A DNA stretch of 64,000 nt, from NCBI RefSeq assembly GCF_002775205.1, contig NC_036456.1, positions 20,733,968 to 20,797,967 of the forward strand. The letters are read 5' to 3'. The stretch comes from Xiphophorus maculatus (Eukaryota > Chordata > Actinopteri > Cyprinodontiformes > Poeciliidae). Position numbers and translations under genes: made by a program. The notes below the pieces were generated by a model that made no database searches, was not told where the DNA came from, and worked only from the letters and a program-made list of their open reading frames with translations. Of this stretch, positions 52,201 to 63,090 are shown in pieces (the stretch's first letter is position 1; every line of letters starts with the position of its first letter).

Positions 52201-55200
52201 ACAGAGCTTCTCTCTGCCAACGACCTGCAGACTAGTGACTCCTTGTTCTGTCTCTGCCATTTTAGACGAGTCCCTGACCCGGTTCCAGCTGGTCCTGCAG
52301 CCGGGTCTGAAGGCCACGCCAAGAGCCAAGAAAGAGGCTTTGACCCGACTCAGGGGGGTCAAGGCTTTCCTCCACTTTATGTCTGTGGGATACTTGAGGC
52401 TGTCGGACTGGAGCTTCTTACACAATGTGGCCAGGATACGTTGGTGAGCAGCAATCAAGTTCATCTGTGTAGCTCATTTCAGCAACAAAGAGCTTTACAT
52501 CATAAAAACACAAAGTCATAGAAACAGAATCAACAACCAAACATCTAGTCCAGTTCCATCATTAAATTATTAATCGATTATGTTTCTAAATCAGCTCTAA
52601 GCAGATGGATTTAAAGGAAGTCAGGGTTTTCAGCTGTTTCTCAGTTTTCTGAACGTTTGTTTCAGATCAGTGCTGCATAAAAGCTGAATCCAGAACCAGG
52701 AGGTTGATCCAGCAGCAGCTGGTAGTTTAGTGAAACTACCAGTGGATGGTGTAGAACCGAATTGTGTAGAACTAGATGGTGTAGAACTAGATGGTGTAGA
52801 AAATACGTAAATGTGTGTATCACACAATAAATTGGATAATTATGTGATTTAATTCTATTCAACAAGTTTAATAAACTCATTATCTAATAAAAATCATCAA
52901 GTTGAAGAATATCAGCTCAAAATTCGTTATGTGTGTTTTAATTATCCAAGAATTCACAGTAGTAAAAATAATAAGTAACAATCAGTCCAGCTTCATCCAG
53001 GTGGGCAAAACAAGCAGCTGTCTAAATGACCTCCTGCTCTACAGCTGGGTCAAGGTGATGCTCAGCAGAGGGAAGAAGTTCAGCAGGGTCCGGTCCTACC
53101 TCAGCAGCGCCTGTCGGTTCCTGGAGTTCCTGCAGGCTGCTCGCCGCCGCCGCCCAATTTCAGCCACTCAGACGCAGGCGGCGGAAATCGTCCAGGTCCT
53201 GAAGAAGACCAGGAGGGGCACGGGCCGCAGAAACGTCTCCCACCTGAAGCTATCGAGTCCGGACGCCATCGCCACCTGCCTCCGACTGGCTCCAGGCTGG
53301 GTGGAGAACCTCCTGGGTGGGTCTCCGCTCCCTTTACCATTTTTGACCTGGCCGACCTCTGACTAACCTCTGGCCGACCTCTGACTGACCTCTGGCCGAC
53401 CTCTGACTGACCTGTGGCCGATCTCTGGCTAATCTCTGGCCCACCTCTGACTAACCTCTGGCCGACCTCTGACTAACCAATGACCGACTTCTGGCTAATC
53501 CCTGGCCGACCTCTGGCTGACCTCTGGCTAATCTCTGGCCGACCTCTGGCTAATCTCTGGCCGACCTCTGGCTAATCTCTGGCCGACCGCTGACTAACCT
53601 CTGGCCGACCTCTGGCTAACCTCTGGCCGACCTCCGGCTAACCTCTGGCCGACCTCCGGCTAATCTCTGGCCGACCTCCGGCTAATCTCTGGCCGACCTC
53701 CGGCTAATCTCTGGCCGACCTCCGGCTAACCTCTGGCCGACCTCTGACTAACCTCTGGCAGACCTCTGGCCAACCTCTGGCCGACCTCTGGCTAATCTCT
53801 GGCTGACCTCTGGCTAATCTCTGGCCGAACTCGGACTAACCTCTGGCCGACCTCTGGCTAATCTCTGACTAACCTCTGGCAGACCTCTGGCCGACCTCTG
53901 GCTAATCTCTGGCCGACCTCTGGCTAACCTCTGGCCGACCTCTGGCTAATCTATGGCCAACCTCTGGCTAATCTATGGCCAACCTCTGTCTAACCTCTGG
54001 CCGACCTCTGGCCGACCTCTGGCTAATCTCTGGCCGACCTCTGGCTAACCTCTGGCTGACCTCTGGCTAATCTCTGGCTAACCTCTGGCCCACCTCTGGC
54101 TAATCTCTGGCCAACCTCTGGCTAACCTCTGGCCGACCACTGGCTAATCTCTGGCCGACCTCTGACTAACCAATGACCGACCTCTGGCTGACCTCTGGCT
54201 AATCTCTGGCCCACCTCTGACTAACCTCTGGCCCACCTCTGACTGACCTCTGGCCGACCTCTGACTAACCTTTGGCCGACCTCTGACTAGCCTCTGGCTG
54301 ACCTCTGGCTAATCTCTGGCTAACCTCTGGCTGACCTCTGACTAACCTCTTGCCCACCTCTGGCCCACCTCTGACTAACCAATGACCGACCTCTGGCTGA
54401 CCTCTGACCGACCTCTGACTAACCTCTGGCCGACCTCTGACTGACCTGTGGCCGATCTCTGGCTAATCTCTGGCCCACCTCTGACTAACCTCTGGCTGAC
54501 CTCTGGCTAACCTCTGGCCGACCTCTGACTAACCAATGACCGACTTCTGGCTAATCCCTGGCCGACCTCTGGCTGACCTCTGGCCGACCTCTGGCTGACC
54601 TCTGGCTAATCTCTGGCTGACCTCTGGCTAATCTCTGGCTGACCTCTGGCTGACCTCTGGCCGATCCCCTCTGGCCGACCTCTGGCTAATCTCTGGCCGA
54701 CCTCTGGCTAATCTCTGGCCGACCTCTGGCTAATCTCTGGCCGACCTCTGACTGACCTGTGGCCGATCTCTGGCTAATCTCTGGCCCACCTCTGACTAAC
54801 CTCTGGCTGACCTCTGGCTAACCTCTGGCCGACCTCTGACTAACCAATGACCGACTTCTGGCTAATCCCTGGCCGACCTCTGGCTGACCTCTGGCCGACC
54901 TCTGGCTGACCTCTGGCTAATCTCTGGCTGACCTCTGGCTAATCTCTGGCCGACCTCTGGCTGACCTCTGGCCGATCCCCTCTGGCCGACCTCTGGCTAA
55001 TCTCTGGCCGACCTCTGGCTAATCTCTGGCCGACCTCTGGCTAATCTCTGGCCGACCTCTGGCTAATCTCTGGCCGACCGCTGACTAACCTCTGGCCGAC
55101 CTCCGGCTAACCTCTGGCCGACCTCCGGCTAACCTCTGGCCGACCTCCGGCTAATCTCTGGCCGACCTCCGGCTAATCTCTGGCCGACCTCCGGCTAATC

Positions 55201-57102
55201 TCTGGCCGACCTCTGGCCAACCTCTGGCCGACCTCTGGCCAACCTCTGGCCAACCTCTGGCTAATCTCTGGCTGACCTCTGGCTAATCTCTGGCCGAACT
55301 CGGACTAACCTCTGGCCGACCTCTGGCTAATCTCTGACTAACCTCTGGCAGACCTCTGGCCGACCTCTGGCTAATCTCTGGCCGACCTCTGGCTAACCTC
55401 TGGCCGACCTCTGGCTAACCTCTGGCCGACCTCTGGCTAATCTATGGCCAACCTCTGGCTAATCTATGGCCAACCTCTGTCTAACCTCTGGCCGACCTCT
55501 GGCCGACCTCTGGCTAATCTCTGGCCGACCTCTGGCTAACCTCTGGCTGACCTCTGGCTAATCTCTGGCTAACCTCTGGCCCACCTCTGGCTAATCTCTG
55601 GCCGACCTCTGGCCGACCTCTGGCTAACCTCTGGCTGACCTCTGGCTAATCTCTGGCTAACCTCTGGCCAACCTCTGGCTAACCTCTGGCTAACCGCTGG
55701 CTAACCTCTGGCTAATCTCTGGCCGACCACTGGCTAATCTCTGGCCGACCTCTGACTAACCAATGACCGACCTCTGACTAACCTCTGGCCCACCTCTGAC
55801 TGACCTCTGGCCGACCTCTGACTAACCTTTGGCCGACCTCTGACTAGCCTCTGGCTGACCTCTGGCTAATCTCTGGCTAACCTCTGGCTGACCTCTGACT
55901 AACCAATGACCGACCTCTGGCCGACCTCTGACTAACCTCTAGCTAACCTCTCGCCGACCTCTGGCCCACCTCTTCCTTGTACCAGCGGAGCTGGAGACGG
56001 ACTGCAGTGCCACCCGGAGCCTCTACCTGCTGTATGGCTTCCTGGCGGCGTACTGGGCCTGTCTCAGCGGACTCCGACCCAGAGTGTTCACCACCTTGAC
56101 AGACGCCGACGTCTCCAAGGCAGAGAAGGAGATGACGGAGGAGGGCATCCTGATCAGCGTACGTAGCTCACACACCCTCTGTACCGAGGCGGGCCGCACA
56201 GGAACTCTCTCTCTCCTCCAGGTGGCCGAGCAGCAGACGGCGCCCCGGTCCGGTGAGGCAGCTCTCGCCTTGACGTGCCGGGAGTTTGCTTGGATGGAGC
56301 GACTCGTGGCCATCAAAGCTCAGCGGGGCGGCACCAGCAAATACACCCTGTTCACCACAGGGATGAAGAACTTCAGAAAGATAAACCGCTACGTGAAGCT
56401 AGCCTGGGCAGAGATGGGCCTGAGCGGCAAGATCAACATCACTCTAATCAGGAACATCATGGCCGACTGCGTAAGTATCACTGCGCTGTGGTGCATCTTC
56501 TGGTAGGCTGCCTGTTCGCCTCGGCCCTGACTTCAGCCGCTGTTCCTGTTCAGGCACAATCCGCCCCGATGAAGGGTTCTGGGAAACGGGTCGGCACAGC
56601 CAAGGCTCACCGGCTTAAGGTCAACCTGTGCGCCGCCTCTCTGCCGGACGCCATGAAGGTGAGGCGGTTGGTGGCCTCCAAGCTGGCGGCCCAACAACAC
56701 CCAGAGCCGCTCTCAGGTCCCAAACCCTCCACTGCCACCAAACCCTCCACCGCCCCCCAGCTCTCCACCGCCCCCCAGCTCTCCTCCACCCCCCAGCTCT
56801 CCTCCACCCCTCGGTGCTCCTGGAGCAGCAGAATTCTGCAGGAGGACTCCGACTCCGACCTGGAGGAGTTTGGCTCCTCAAGCTTGCCGTCAAACTCCAA
56901 AGCTGGCAGATACGATCTGAAGTCTGAGGGAGCAGCTGGCGATGCCTCCAAGAGAAGAAACATGGCCGCCTGCTTTGTCAGACTGAGCCCCTTAAAGATA
57001 CCAGCCAGAGACTGCAGCCAGCAACCTACAGGTCAACGGGTCACCAGAAAAACATATGCCCTAAGGAAAAGAACATGCCTTAAGAGGAAATATACGTTTT
57101 GA
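49280..57102 (+). CDS. Nine-exon gene for a tyrosine-recombinase-like protein, probably domesticated
   Basis: Exons 49280-49534, 51278-51531, 51614-51899, 52008-52176, 52266-52443, 53045-53316, 55986-56158, 56222-56470, 56554-57102 join in phase to 794 aa with no internal stop. Residues 1-85 are acidic and contain two SUMO-type psi-K-x-E motifs (IKTE, VKVE). Residues about 86-110 hold a compact CPIC..H....H knuckle. About 170-265 are basic and Arg/Gln-rich. About 380-470 (SRVRSYLSSACRFLEFLQ) resembles a recombinase core-binding domain. From 471, YGFLAAYWACLSGLRPRVF resembles box I of tyrosine recombinases, and FRKINRYVKLAWAEMGLSG..ITLIRN resembles the HxxR region. The box I Arg is present. 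The His of HxxR, the GHxS box and the catalytic Tyr are not recognisable, so recombination activity is unlikely. The C-terminus is Ser/Pro-rich then basic. Related proteins seem common in fish, as far as I recall; the family call is inference. AATAAA lies at 57688. Exon 1 is the least certain exon. Confidence 0.7.
49930..51110 (-). mobile_element. L1/Tx1-like LINE ORF2 C-terminal fragment
   Basis: Minus-strand frames encode WAFDPRFKPG-like sequence (SWFAWDPRFKPGIYD), then the Cys/His knuckle CWRLCGQTDVGHTHIFWSC near the ORF2 C-terminus, then KLWYRRDPPAVEQWL and a terminal stop. A frameshift near 50340 splits the frame. It lies in intron 1 of the recombinase-like gene, antisense to it. 5' truncated and non-functional. 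Confidence 0.8.
53345..55975 (+). repeat. 2.6 kb minisatellite of 11 bp CTCTGGCCGAC/CTCTGGCTAAT units
   Basis: An unbroken array of about 240 units of 11 bp (often 22 bp dimers) fills nearly all of intron 6 of the recombinase-like gene. It begins about 30 bp after the donor (53316) and stops just before the acceptor (55985). Rare variants recur at fixed distances: GGCCGAACTCGG near 53823 and 55292, and CAATGACCGACTTC near 53478, 54534 and 54845. This reveals block duplications of about 1.48 kb and 0.31 kb. Confidence 0.97.
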
Positions 57103-57317
57103 GGAACCAGTTGGCTGAAAAAACTTCCCACAGTTTTGGTGGTTTGAGTTGAATTGTTTTCCTGTTAGCACTGGTTTGGTTCTGGTTCTGGTTTAATCTA
57201 GACTCGTTTCCTGTTCCTGCAGGTCAGATAAACCTTTTGTTCTTTCAACTGCTGGAGTCTCTCCAGTTTGGAGGGTCCAGGTACCGACAGGAAGGGCGGT
57301 TCAGACCGCATGTTCCA

Positions 57318-57552
57318 TCAGGAAGTGTTTGGGGGCGGGGCATCAACAGGAAGTGTTTGGGGGCGGGGCATCAACAGGAATTGTTTGGGGGCGGGGCATC
57401 AACAGGAAGTGTTTGGGGGCGGGGCATTAACAGGAAGTGTTTGGGGGCGGGGCATCAACAGGAAGTGTTTGGGGGCAGGGCATCAACAGGAAGTGTTTGG
57501 GGGCGGGGCATCAATAGGAAGTGTTTGGGGGGCGGGGCATCACCAGGAAGTT
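57318..57552 (+). repeat. 28 bp minisatellite of GC boxes and GGAAGTG motifs
   Basis: Eight units of TTTGGGGGCGGGGCATCAAC plus aggaagtg, 28 bp apart. Seven contain an intact GGGGCGGGGC Sp/KLF box and one has GCAGGG instead. Most also hold AGGAAGTG, an ETS-like core. The array lies about 215 bp after the recombinase-like stop codon and before its AATAAA, so probably in the 3' UTR. Confidence 0.93.
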
Positions 57553-58099
57553 ATGGACGTTCAATAATCGACTGACTTTATTTTATTTCTGTGACATCAT
57601 TAAAATGTCTGAGCGTTCATGTTTAAACAGTTTTAGGAGGATTTGAAAGGCTGCCTTAAATAATTACAGAATAATTTTAAATAGTTTAATAAAAGCCTTT
57701 TTAAATGCCTGGAAGGTATTTTAAAAAGATTCCTTTTCAGAGCCTCCTCATGTTTCTACTTCTCCACTTCAACAGAGCAGAATCAGAACAAACTGATGAT
57801 TCAAACTGAGCCTCCTGTCCTCCTGCTGCAGTAGCTTCTCAGGTCATTAAACTGCTTCTCTTCACATAACTTCTCCGTTTTTATGCAACAAAATGAAGAA
57901 AGAAAGGTCACATATTCAGATAGTATTCTATGTGATCTCCACCAGTATCTTTATGTGTCAAGACAAAATCATCAGCCAACACTGCAGCTTCTGATACAGT
58001 TTTTACCTTCTGTTCATTAATGTACTGCAATGCATTGAGAAACAGAGTTCTTAAATTGTTCCAGAACCATTAAATTACAGAGGTCACCAAATGTTTTAA

Positions 58100-59754
58100 C
58101 CTCAGAGGAAGTGCACCAACGACTGAAATGAATCTCCCTGCAAACTCTACATAAGTTTTGTCACCTTGTTTCCAGTTTCTAAACTTCTGCCTGTATGTAG
58201 GACTAATTCATACGCTCTCAGTATTGTAGCTTTAGCCTTGGTATAATCCTGGCCATCATCTAAGCTCAACATAGAAAAAGCTTCCTGAGGACGACCAACC
58301 AAAACACACTATGCGGTCTGAATCAGACCAGTCTCGTGTCTCTGCAACCCTTTCAAACAAAGTGAAAAAAGTTTCAACATCCTTTTCACTAAACTTAGGC
58401 ACCAAACGCAAGTCACTTAAAATGTCAGAGGCCTTACATTTTGAGTCCATAACACAAGATTACACTAACAATTTGTCGTCTTTCATCAGATTTAATTTCT
58501 CACTTTCTAAATGTATTCTTGCCAATTCAGTTTCCTGTCTTAGTTTTTCCAAAGCAAGAACCTTTTCCAAATCTGCTTGCCGTCGTAAAGTCTCCAAAGC
58601 CAAACTTTTCCTTCTCCAGTTGCATTCTTAACCTTAACATCTTTTTGTTGTTCAAAATCCAGAAGTTTAGGCTTTACAACCTCTAAATCCAAATCTTCAG
58701 GCGTTGAAGGCAAAGACAAAACGCCCATTTCAATTAAGTTTTCCCTTAAAATTGCTTTAACATTTTCTTCCAACCGTTTATCACCAACACTTATTTTAAA
58801 GTGCTCAGCGATTTTTACTAATTGTTCTCTAGAACACAGATCCAGAAATTCTGCTGATGGATTTTTATTAAAATCTTCAACAGACATAATTAAATTCTTA
58901 ATCAGAAAACAATGTTTCAGAATTTAAAGTAAATTGCTGACAATTTGTGCAACACAAAACAACCAACCTGAACCTCCCCTCTAACTGCCTATCAGACACT
59001 AACTAGCTCAGCCCCAGTCTTCAGAGATCAGGGACGGTGGGAACTTATGCACTAAATACCAGTAGAGAGAAAAAAGCGACCAGAAAACTGGCAACCTTCT
59101 CAACACTACAGCTGTTCCCCCGAGACAATTGCTCCAACCATATGATCTCACACTATTACTTTTGAGCACATGAATCCCAAAGGGGAAACACTGAGGCCTA
59201 AAGGAGAACCAGTTCAGATCAGTCATACTTAATTGCACAAACCAGTCAACAATCACACTTACCATTAGAGTCGTCAGAAGAAATGAAAGCAAACTACTTA
59301 CCCCAAACCAGAAAAAAGAAGAGAAAAAAAAAACATTTCTCTAAAAATAACTCAAGATTCCCACACTAACTTCCCAATTAAATTAATAACCAAAGCTTAC
59401 TAACTGAAAAAACTGTCGCGCCAAACTATAACATAAATTTGAACGAGCCCCCAATTTGTTCTGGTCTGGCTCTAGTACCATAACAAATGAAAGGGAAGCA
59501 ACGCGTGGGATAACTTAAAATAGGATTTATTTAACAAAAGTCATAACTGGTTGGAGAGGAAAGGGAAAAAAGAGGAGAGGTTGACAGACAAAGAGAAAAG
59601 GGACAAAAAGAAAAGGGCTCCTGGTGAGAAAAAGGTGGTGATCTGATGTCATTCATGGAGACACTGACCAGCTGCCTCCACTTCCAATCAGCACCAATCA
59701 GAAGATCTGGAGCAGGGATGCTGAACCCCAAAGGAATAGCCTTGGGCCATAACA
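58100..59754 (-). mobile_element. Truncated gypsy-like LTR retrotransposon: 5' LTR, primer site, broken gag
   Basis: On the minus strand a 298 bp LTR candidate spans 59457-59754 (TGTTATGGCC ... CAGAACA). Four bases later TGGGGGCTCGT (59443-59453) matches the 5' part of a proline-tRNA primer site. A leader follows, then a gag-like frame at 58540-58887. Further gag pieces lie at 58256-58450 and about 58100-58270, in shifted frames and with a stop. Motifs such as LFERVAETRDW resemble Gmr1/gypsy-type gag. No pol or 3' LTR is seen; the element is inactive. Confidence 0.7.
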
Positions 59755-59756
59755 AT

Positions 59757-62700
59757 GGTTATTAGGCCCGAGCAGCAAAGCGCTGCGAAGGCCTATTGTA
59801 TCTGTACTGTTTATTATTAGGCCCGAGCAGCAAAGCGCTGCGAAGGCCTATTGTATCTGTACTGTTTTATTATTATTCTTCCACCCATTTCGTGGGCCCA
59901 TTTGGGGGCTTTATCATATTCAAAAACTCACCAAACTTGGCGGAAGCGACTAGGCGGTTTAAAAATTTTGAATTTTAAGGTCGCCGCAAAAATCGCAAAA
60001 AAAATTGCTCAACGGCAGCAACTAGCAATTTTCAACAGACCCATTGCTATTCACTTACTTCATCGTAGAGACTTGAAATTCGGTACAGTTGTAGAGCTCA
60101 CTAAGACGCTCAGAATTTACAAGTAATGTCATAGTGCAACTATCACAGAAAGTCGGCCATTTTGTATTGAACGTCCATTTTTTACCTCGATTTTGACGTT
60201 TACAGCCTTCGTATTTGATCGAACTCCTCCTAGGGATTTCGATTGATCGGCTTCAAACTCGGTCAGTCTGATCATAAGGCATGTCTGATTTAAAGTTATC
60301 AAATTGGTGAGTTTTGGAGCATGTTGAAGGGGGGTTACCAGGGGTCAAAGTTCACCTACTCGCCATGAAACAAAAACCTCTTATATTTCCTATACAAAAA
60401 CACATAGAGGGACCAAACTTTCAGTGATTGATCGACATCGGGTGTCCTAAAATACCCTGCAGTGAAATTTTTTTTTTACGTAGGCCACGCCCCCTGAGAG
60501 CAGGAAGTGTAATGTTTTACTGTGAACGGTCGCTATCTTAGCCCTTTGACCTAATCAACATGAAACTGTGTCCAGAGGCAGAAGACATGTTGGTGTGTTG
60601 TGGATTCCAACCCCGACCGGCTGCGATGAAGCAGGTGGGCGTGGCGGCGTTGCGAACGCCGTCGAATTTCGTTTGGCTCTGAATTCCACAGTTTCGGGGT
60701 GAGCTGCTCCAAACTCACTAGGATGGATCCTTATCCATCCCCGAACAGGAATCCATAGCGATATTTGGTGGGCGTGGCCTAATTTCTCTATAGCGACCCC
60801 TAGAGTATTTTAAATGAACAGCCCCAAGCCATGCTTAAACCTAGAATTACGAAACTTGGTACACATGTGTATCTTGTCAGGACGTACAAAAAAGTCTCTT
60901 AGAGCCATGGTCGAAACCCAACAGGAAGTCGGCCATTTTGTATTGAAGGTCCATTTTGGACCTCGAGTTTGACGTTTACAGCCTTTGCATTTGATCGAAC
61001 TCCTCCTAGGGATTTCGATTGATCGGCTTCAAACTCGGTCAGTCTGATCATAAGGCATGTCTGATTTAAAGTTATCAAATTGGTGACTGTATGAGCTTGC
61101 TGAAGGGGGGTTACCAGGGGTCAAAGTTCACCTACTCGCCATGAAACACGAAACTCTTATATTTCCTATACAAAAACACATAGAGGGACCAAACTTTCTG
61201 GGATTGATCGTTATGGGGTTACCTAAAATACCCTGTGGTGAAATTATTTTTTTACGTAGGCCACGCCCCCTGAGAACAGGAAGTGTCATGTTTTACTGTG
61301 AACGGTCGTTATCTTAGCCCTTTGACCTAATCAACATGAAACTGTGTCCAGAGACAGAAGACATGTTGGTGTGTTGTGGATTCCAACCCCGACCGGCTGC
61401 GATGAAGCAGGTGGGCGTGGCGGCGTTGCGAACGCCATCGAATTTCGTTTGGCTCTGAATTCCACAGTTTCGGGGTGAGCTGCTCCAAACTCACTAGGAT
61501 GGATCCTTATCCATCCCCGAACAGGAATCCATAGCGAAATTTGGTGGGCGTGGCCTAATTTTTCTATAGCGACCCCTAGAGTATGTTAAATGAACAGCCC
61601 CAGGCCATGCTTTATCCTAGAATTACGAAACTTGGTACACATGTGTATCTTGTCAGGACGTACAAAAAAGTCTCTTGGAGCCATGCTCTAAACCCAACAG
61701 GAAGTCGGCCATTTTAGATTGAAGTTCATTTGACCTCGATTTTGACATTTAGAGCCTTCGTATTTGATCGAACTCCTCCTAGGGATTTCGATTGATCGGC
61801 TTCAAACTCGGTCAGTCTGATCATAAGGCATGTCTGATTTAAAGTTATCAATATGGTGAGTTTTGGAGCATGTTGAAGCGGGGTTAGCAGGGCTCAAAGT
61901 TCCCCTGTGATCGACTGTGTAATATGTAATTACAAAGGGGATCCTTTATCATTCCGTAGTGCAATGCTGCCCTCTGGTGTCGAATTACTGAAATTACTGA
62001 AATAGTTTCATTATTTTAGTAATTCGACACCAGAGGGCAGCATTGCCCTACGGAAAGACAGAGTTCAATTTTGTAATGTAGGAAAAAATTAAAAATTTGT
62101 AATTCTACTGTGAACGGTCGATAGCTTCTGCACCAAACTTTGCACGAGTGACCCTGGCGGGACCCTGACGACCCTATGTCATCATATTATGACGTCATCT
62201 AAGCCCCGCCCCCTCAGAACCGGAAGTGCCGTTTTTTTCCTTGGAAAGCTCTGTTTATGGCTCTCTTGACCTAATCAAGGTGATTCGGATGATAAACTCT
62301 GTCAATGCTCGCTGCTGGCTGAACCGTGTGGGCGTGGCCAAATGGCGAATATCAGTCCCTCGCCATATGCATACGTTTGGCTCTAATTCACGCATGGATC
62401 ATCCGATTGGCACCAAACTGGATATGTATGATCTTTGTTCACCTCTAAAGAGCCCGACGGGTTTGAGATGTAATTTGACTCCACTGCGCCCCCTAAGGTA
62501 AGACATCGGCCGTATCTCCTCGACGCATGGACCGATCTGCACCAGATTTTTCGACAGTCGTCGGGGAGCGCCGCCGAACGCATTCACGCGTGTCGCCCGG
62601 TGGACGGGCGGAGAAAATGCGCGACAGCTACTGCGGCGGCTAGCGGGCGGCGGTGCTAGAAACTGCGGCGGAGCTTCCGCGGTGGGGAGTTGGCTGCGGC

Positions 62701-62813
62701 TCTGGAAAACGCGCGAGAGCTTCTGCGGTGGCCGGAACCCCCGCGGTGGCCAATAGGCCGGAGCGGCGCTTGCTGCGAGGGCCGCCCGAGGCTGCTTGCA
62801 GCTTTAATTAGGC
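59757..62813 (+). repeat. Unidentified interspersed repeat, copy 1, with about 775 bp internal tandem modules
   Basis: Starts with two copies of a head module (AGGCCCGAGCAGCAAAGCGC then tgcgaaggcct). The body carries a conserved block (TTGATCGAACTCCTCCTAGG ... CTCGGTCAGTCTGATCATAA) at about 60213, 60989 and 61762. It ends GGCTGCTTGCAGCTTTAATTA. No ORF over 100 codons exists. The head can fold as an imperfect hairpin (AGGCC/GGCCT and GCAGC/GCTGC). I do not recognise the class. Confidence 0.75.
61954..62053. mobile_element. Fold-back MITE with 36 bp arms
   Basis: Left arm 61954-61989 and right arm 62018-62053 are inverted copies with one mismatch, separated by 28 bp. Similar sequence (ATTACAAA / TTTGTAAT) continues the inversion outside the arms, at about 61929 and 62070. 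It interrupts the surrounding repeat between the GGTCAAAG block and the ACTGTGAACGGTCG block, so it inserted there secondarily. Confidence 0.8.
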
Positions 62814-63090
62814 CCGAGCAGCAAAGCGCTGCGAAGGCCTATTGTTTCTGTACTGTTTCTTATTAGGCCCGAGCAGCAAAGCGCTGCGAAGGCCTATTGT
62901 ATCTGTACTGTTTATTATTATTATTAGGCCCGAGCAGCAAAGCGCTGCGAAGGCCTATTGTATCTGTACTGTTTATTATTAGGCCCGAGCAGCAAAGCGC
63001 TGCGAAGGCCTATTGTATCTGTACTGTTTATTAGGCCCGAGCAGCAAAGCGCTGCGAAGGCCTATTGTTTCTGTACTGTTTCTTATTATT
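62810..63090 (+). repeat. Tandem head modules (AGGCCCGAGCAGCAAAGCGC), five copies
   Basis: Five copies of a roughly 50-60 bp unit spanning TTAGGCCCGAGCAGCAAAGC through CTATTGTATCTGTACTG, separated by (ATT)n of variable length. The same unit opens the copy at 59760. Confidence 0.93.

Noticed and set aside
53345-55975. CRISPR-like repeat array
   Set aside because: Units are 11 bp with no unique spacers and lie in an intron of a eukaryotic gene.
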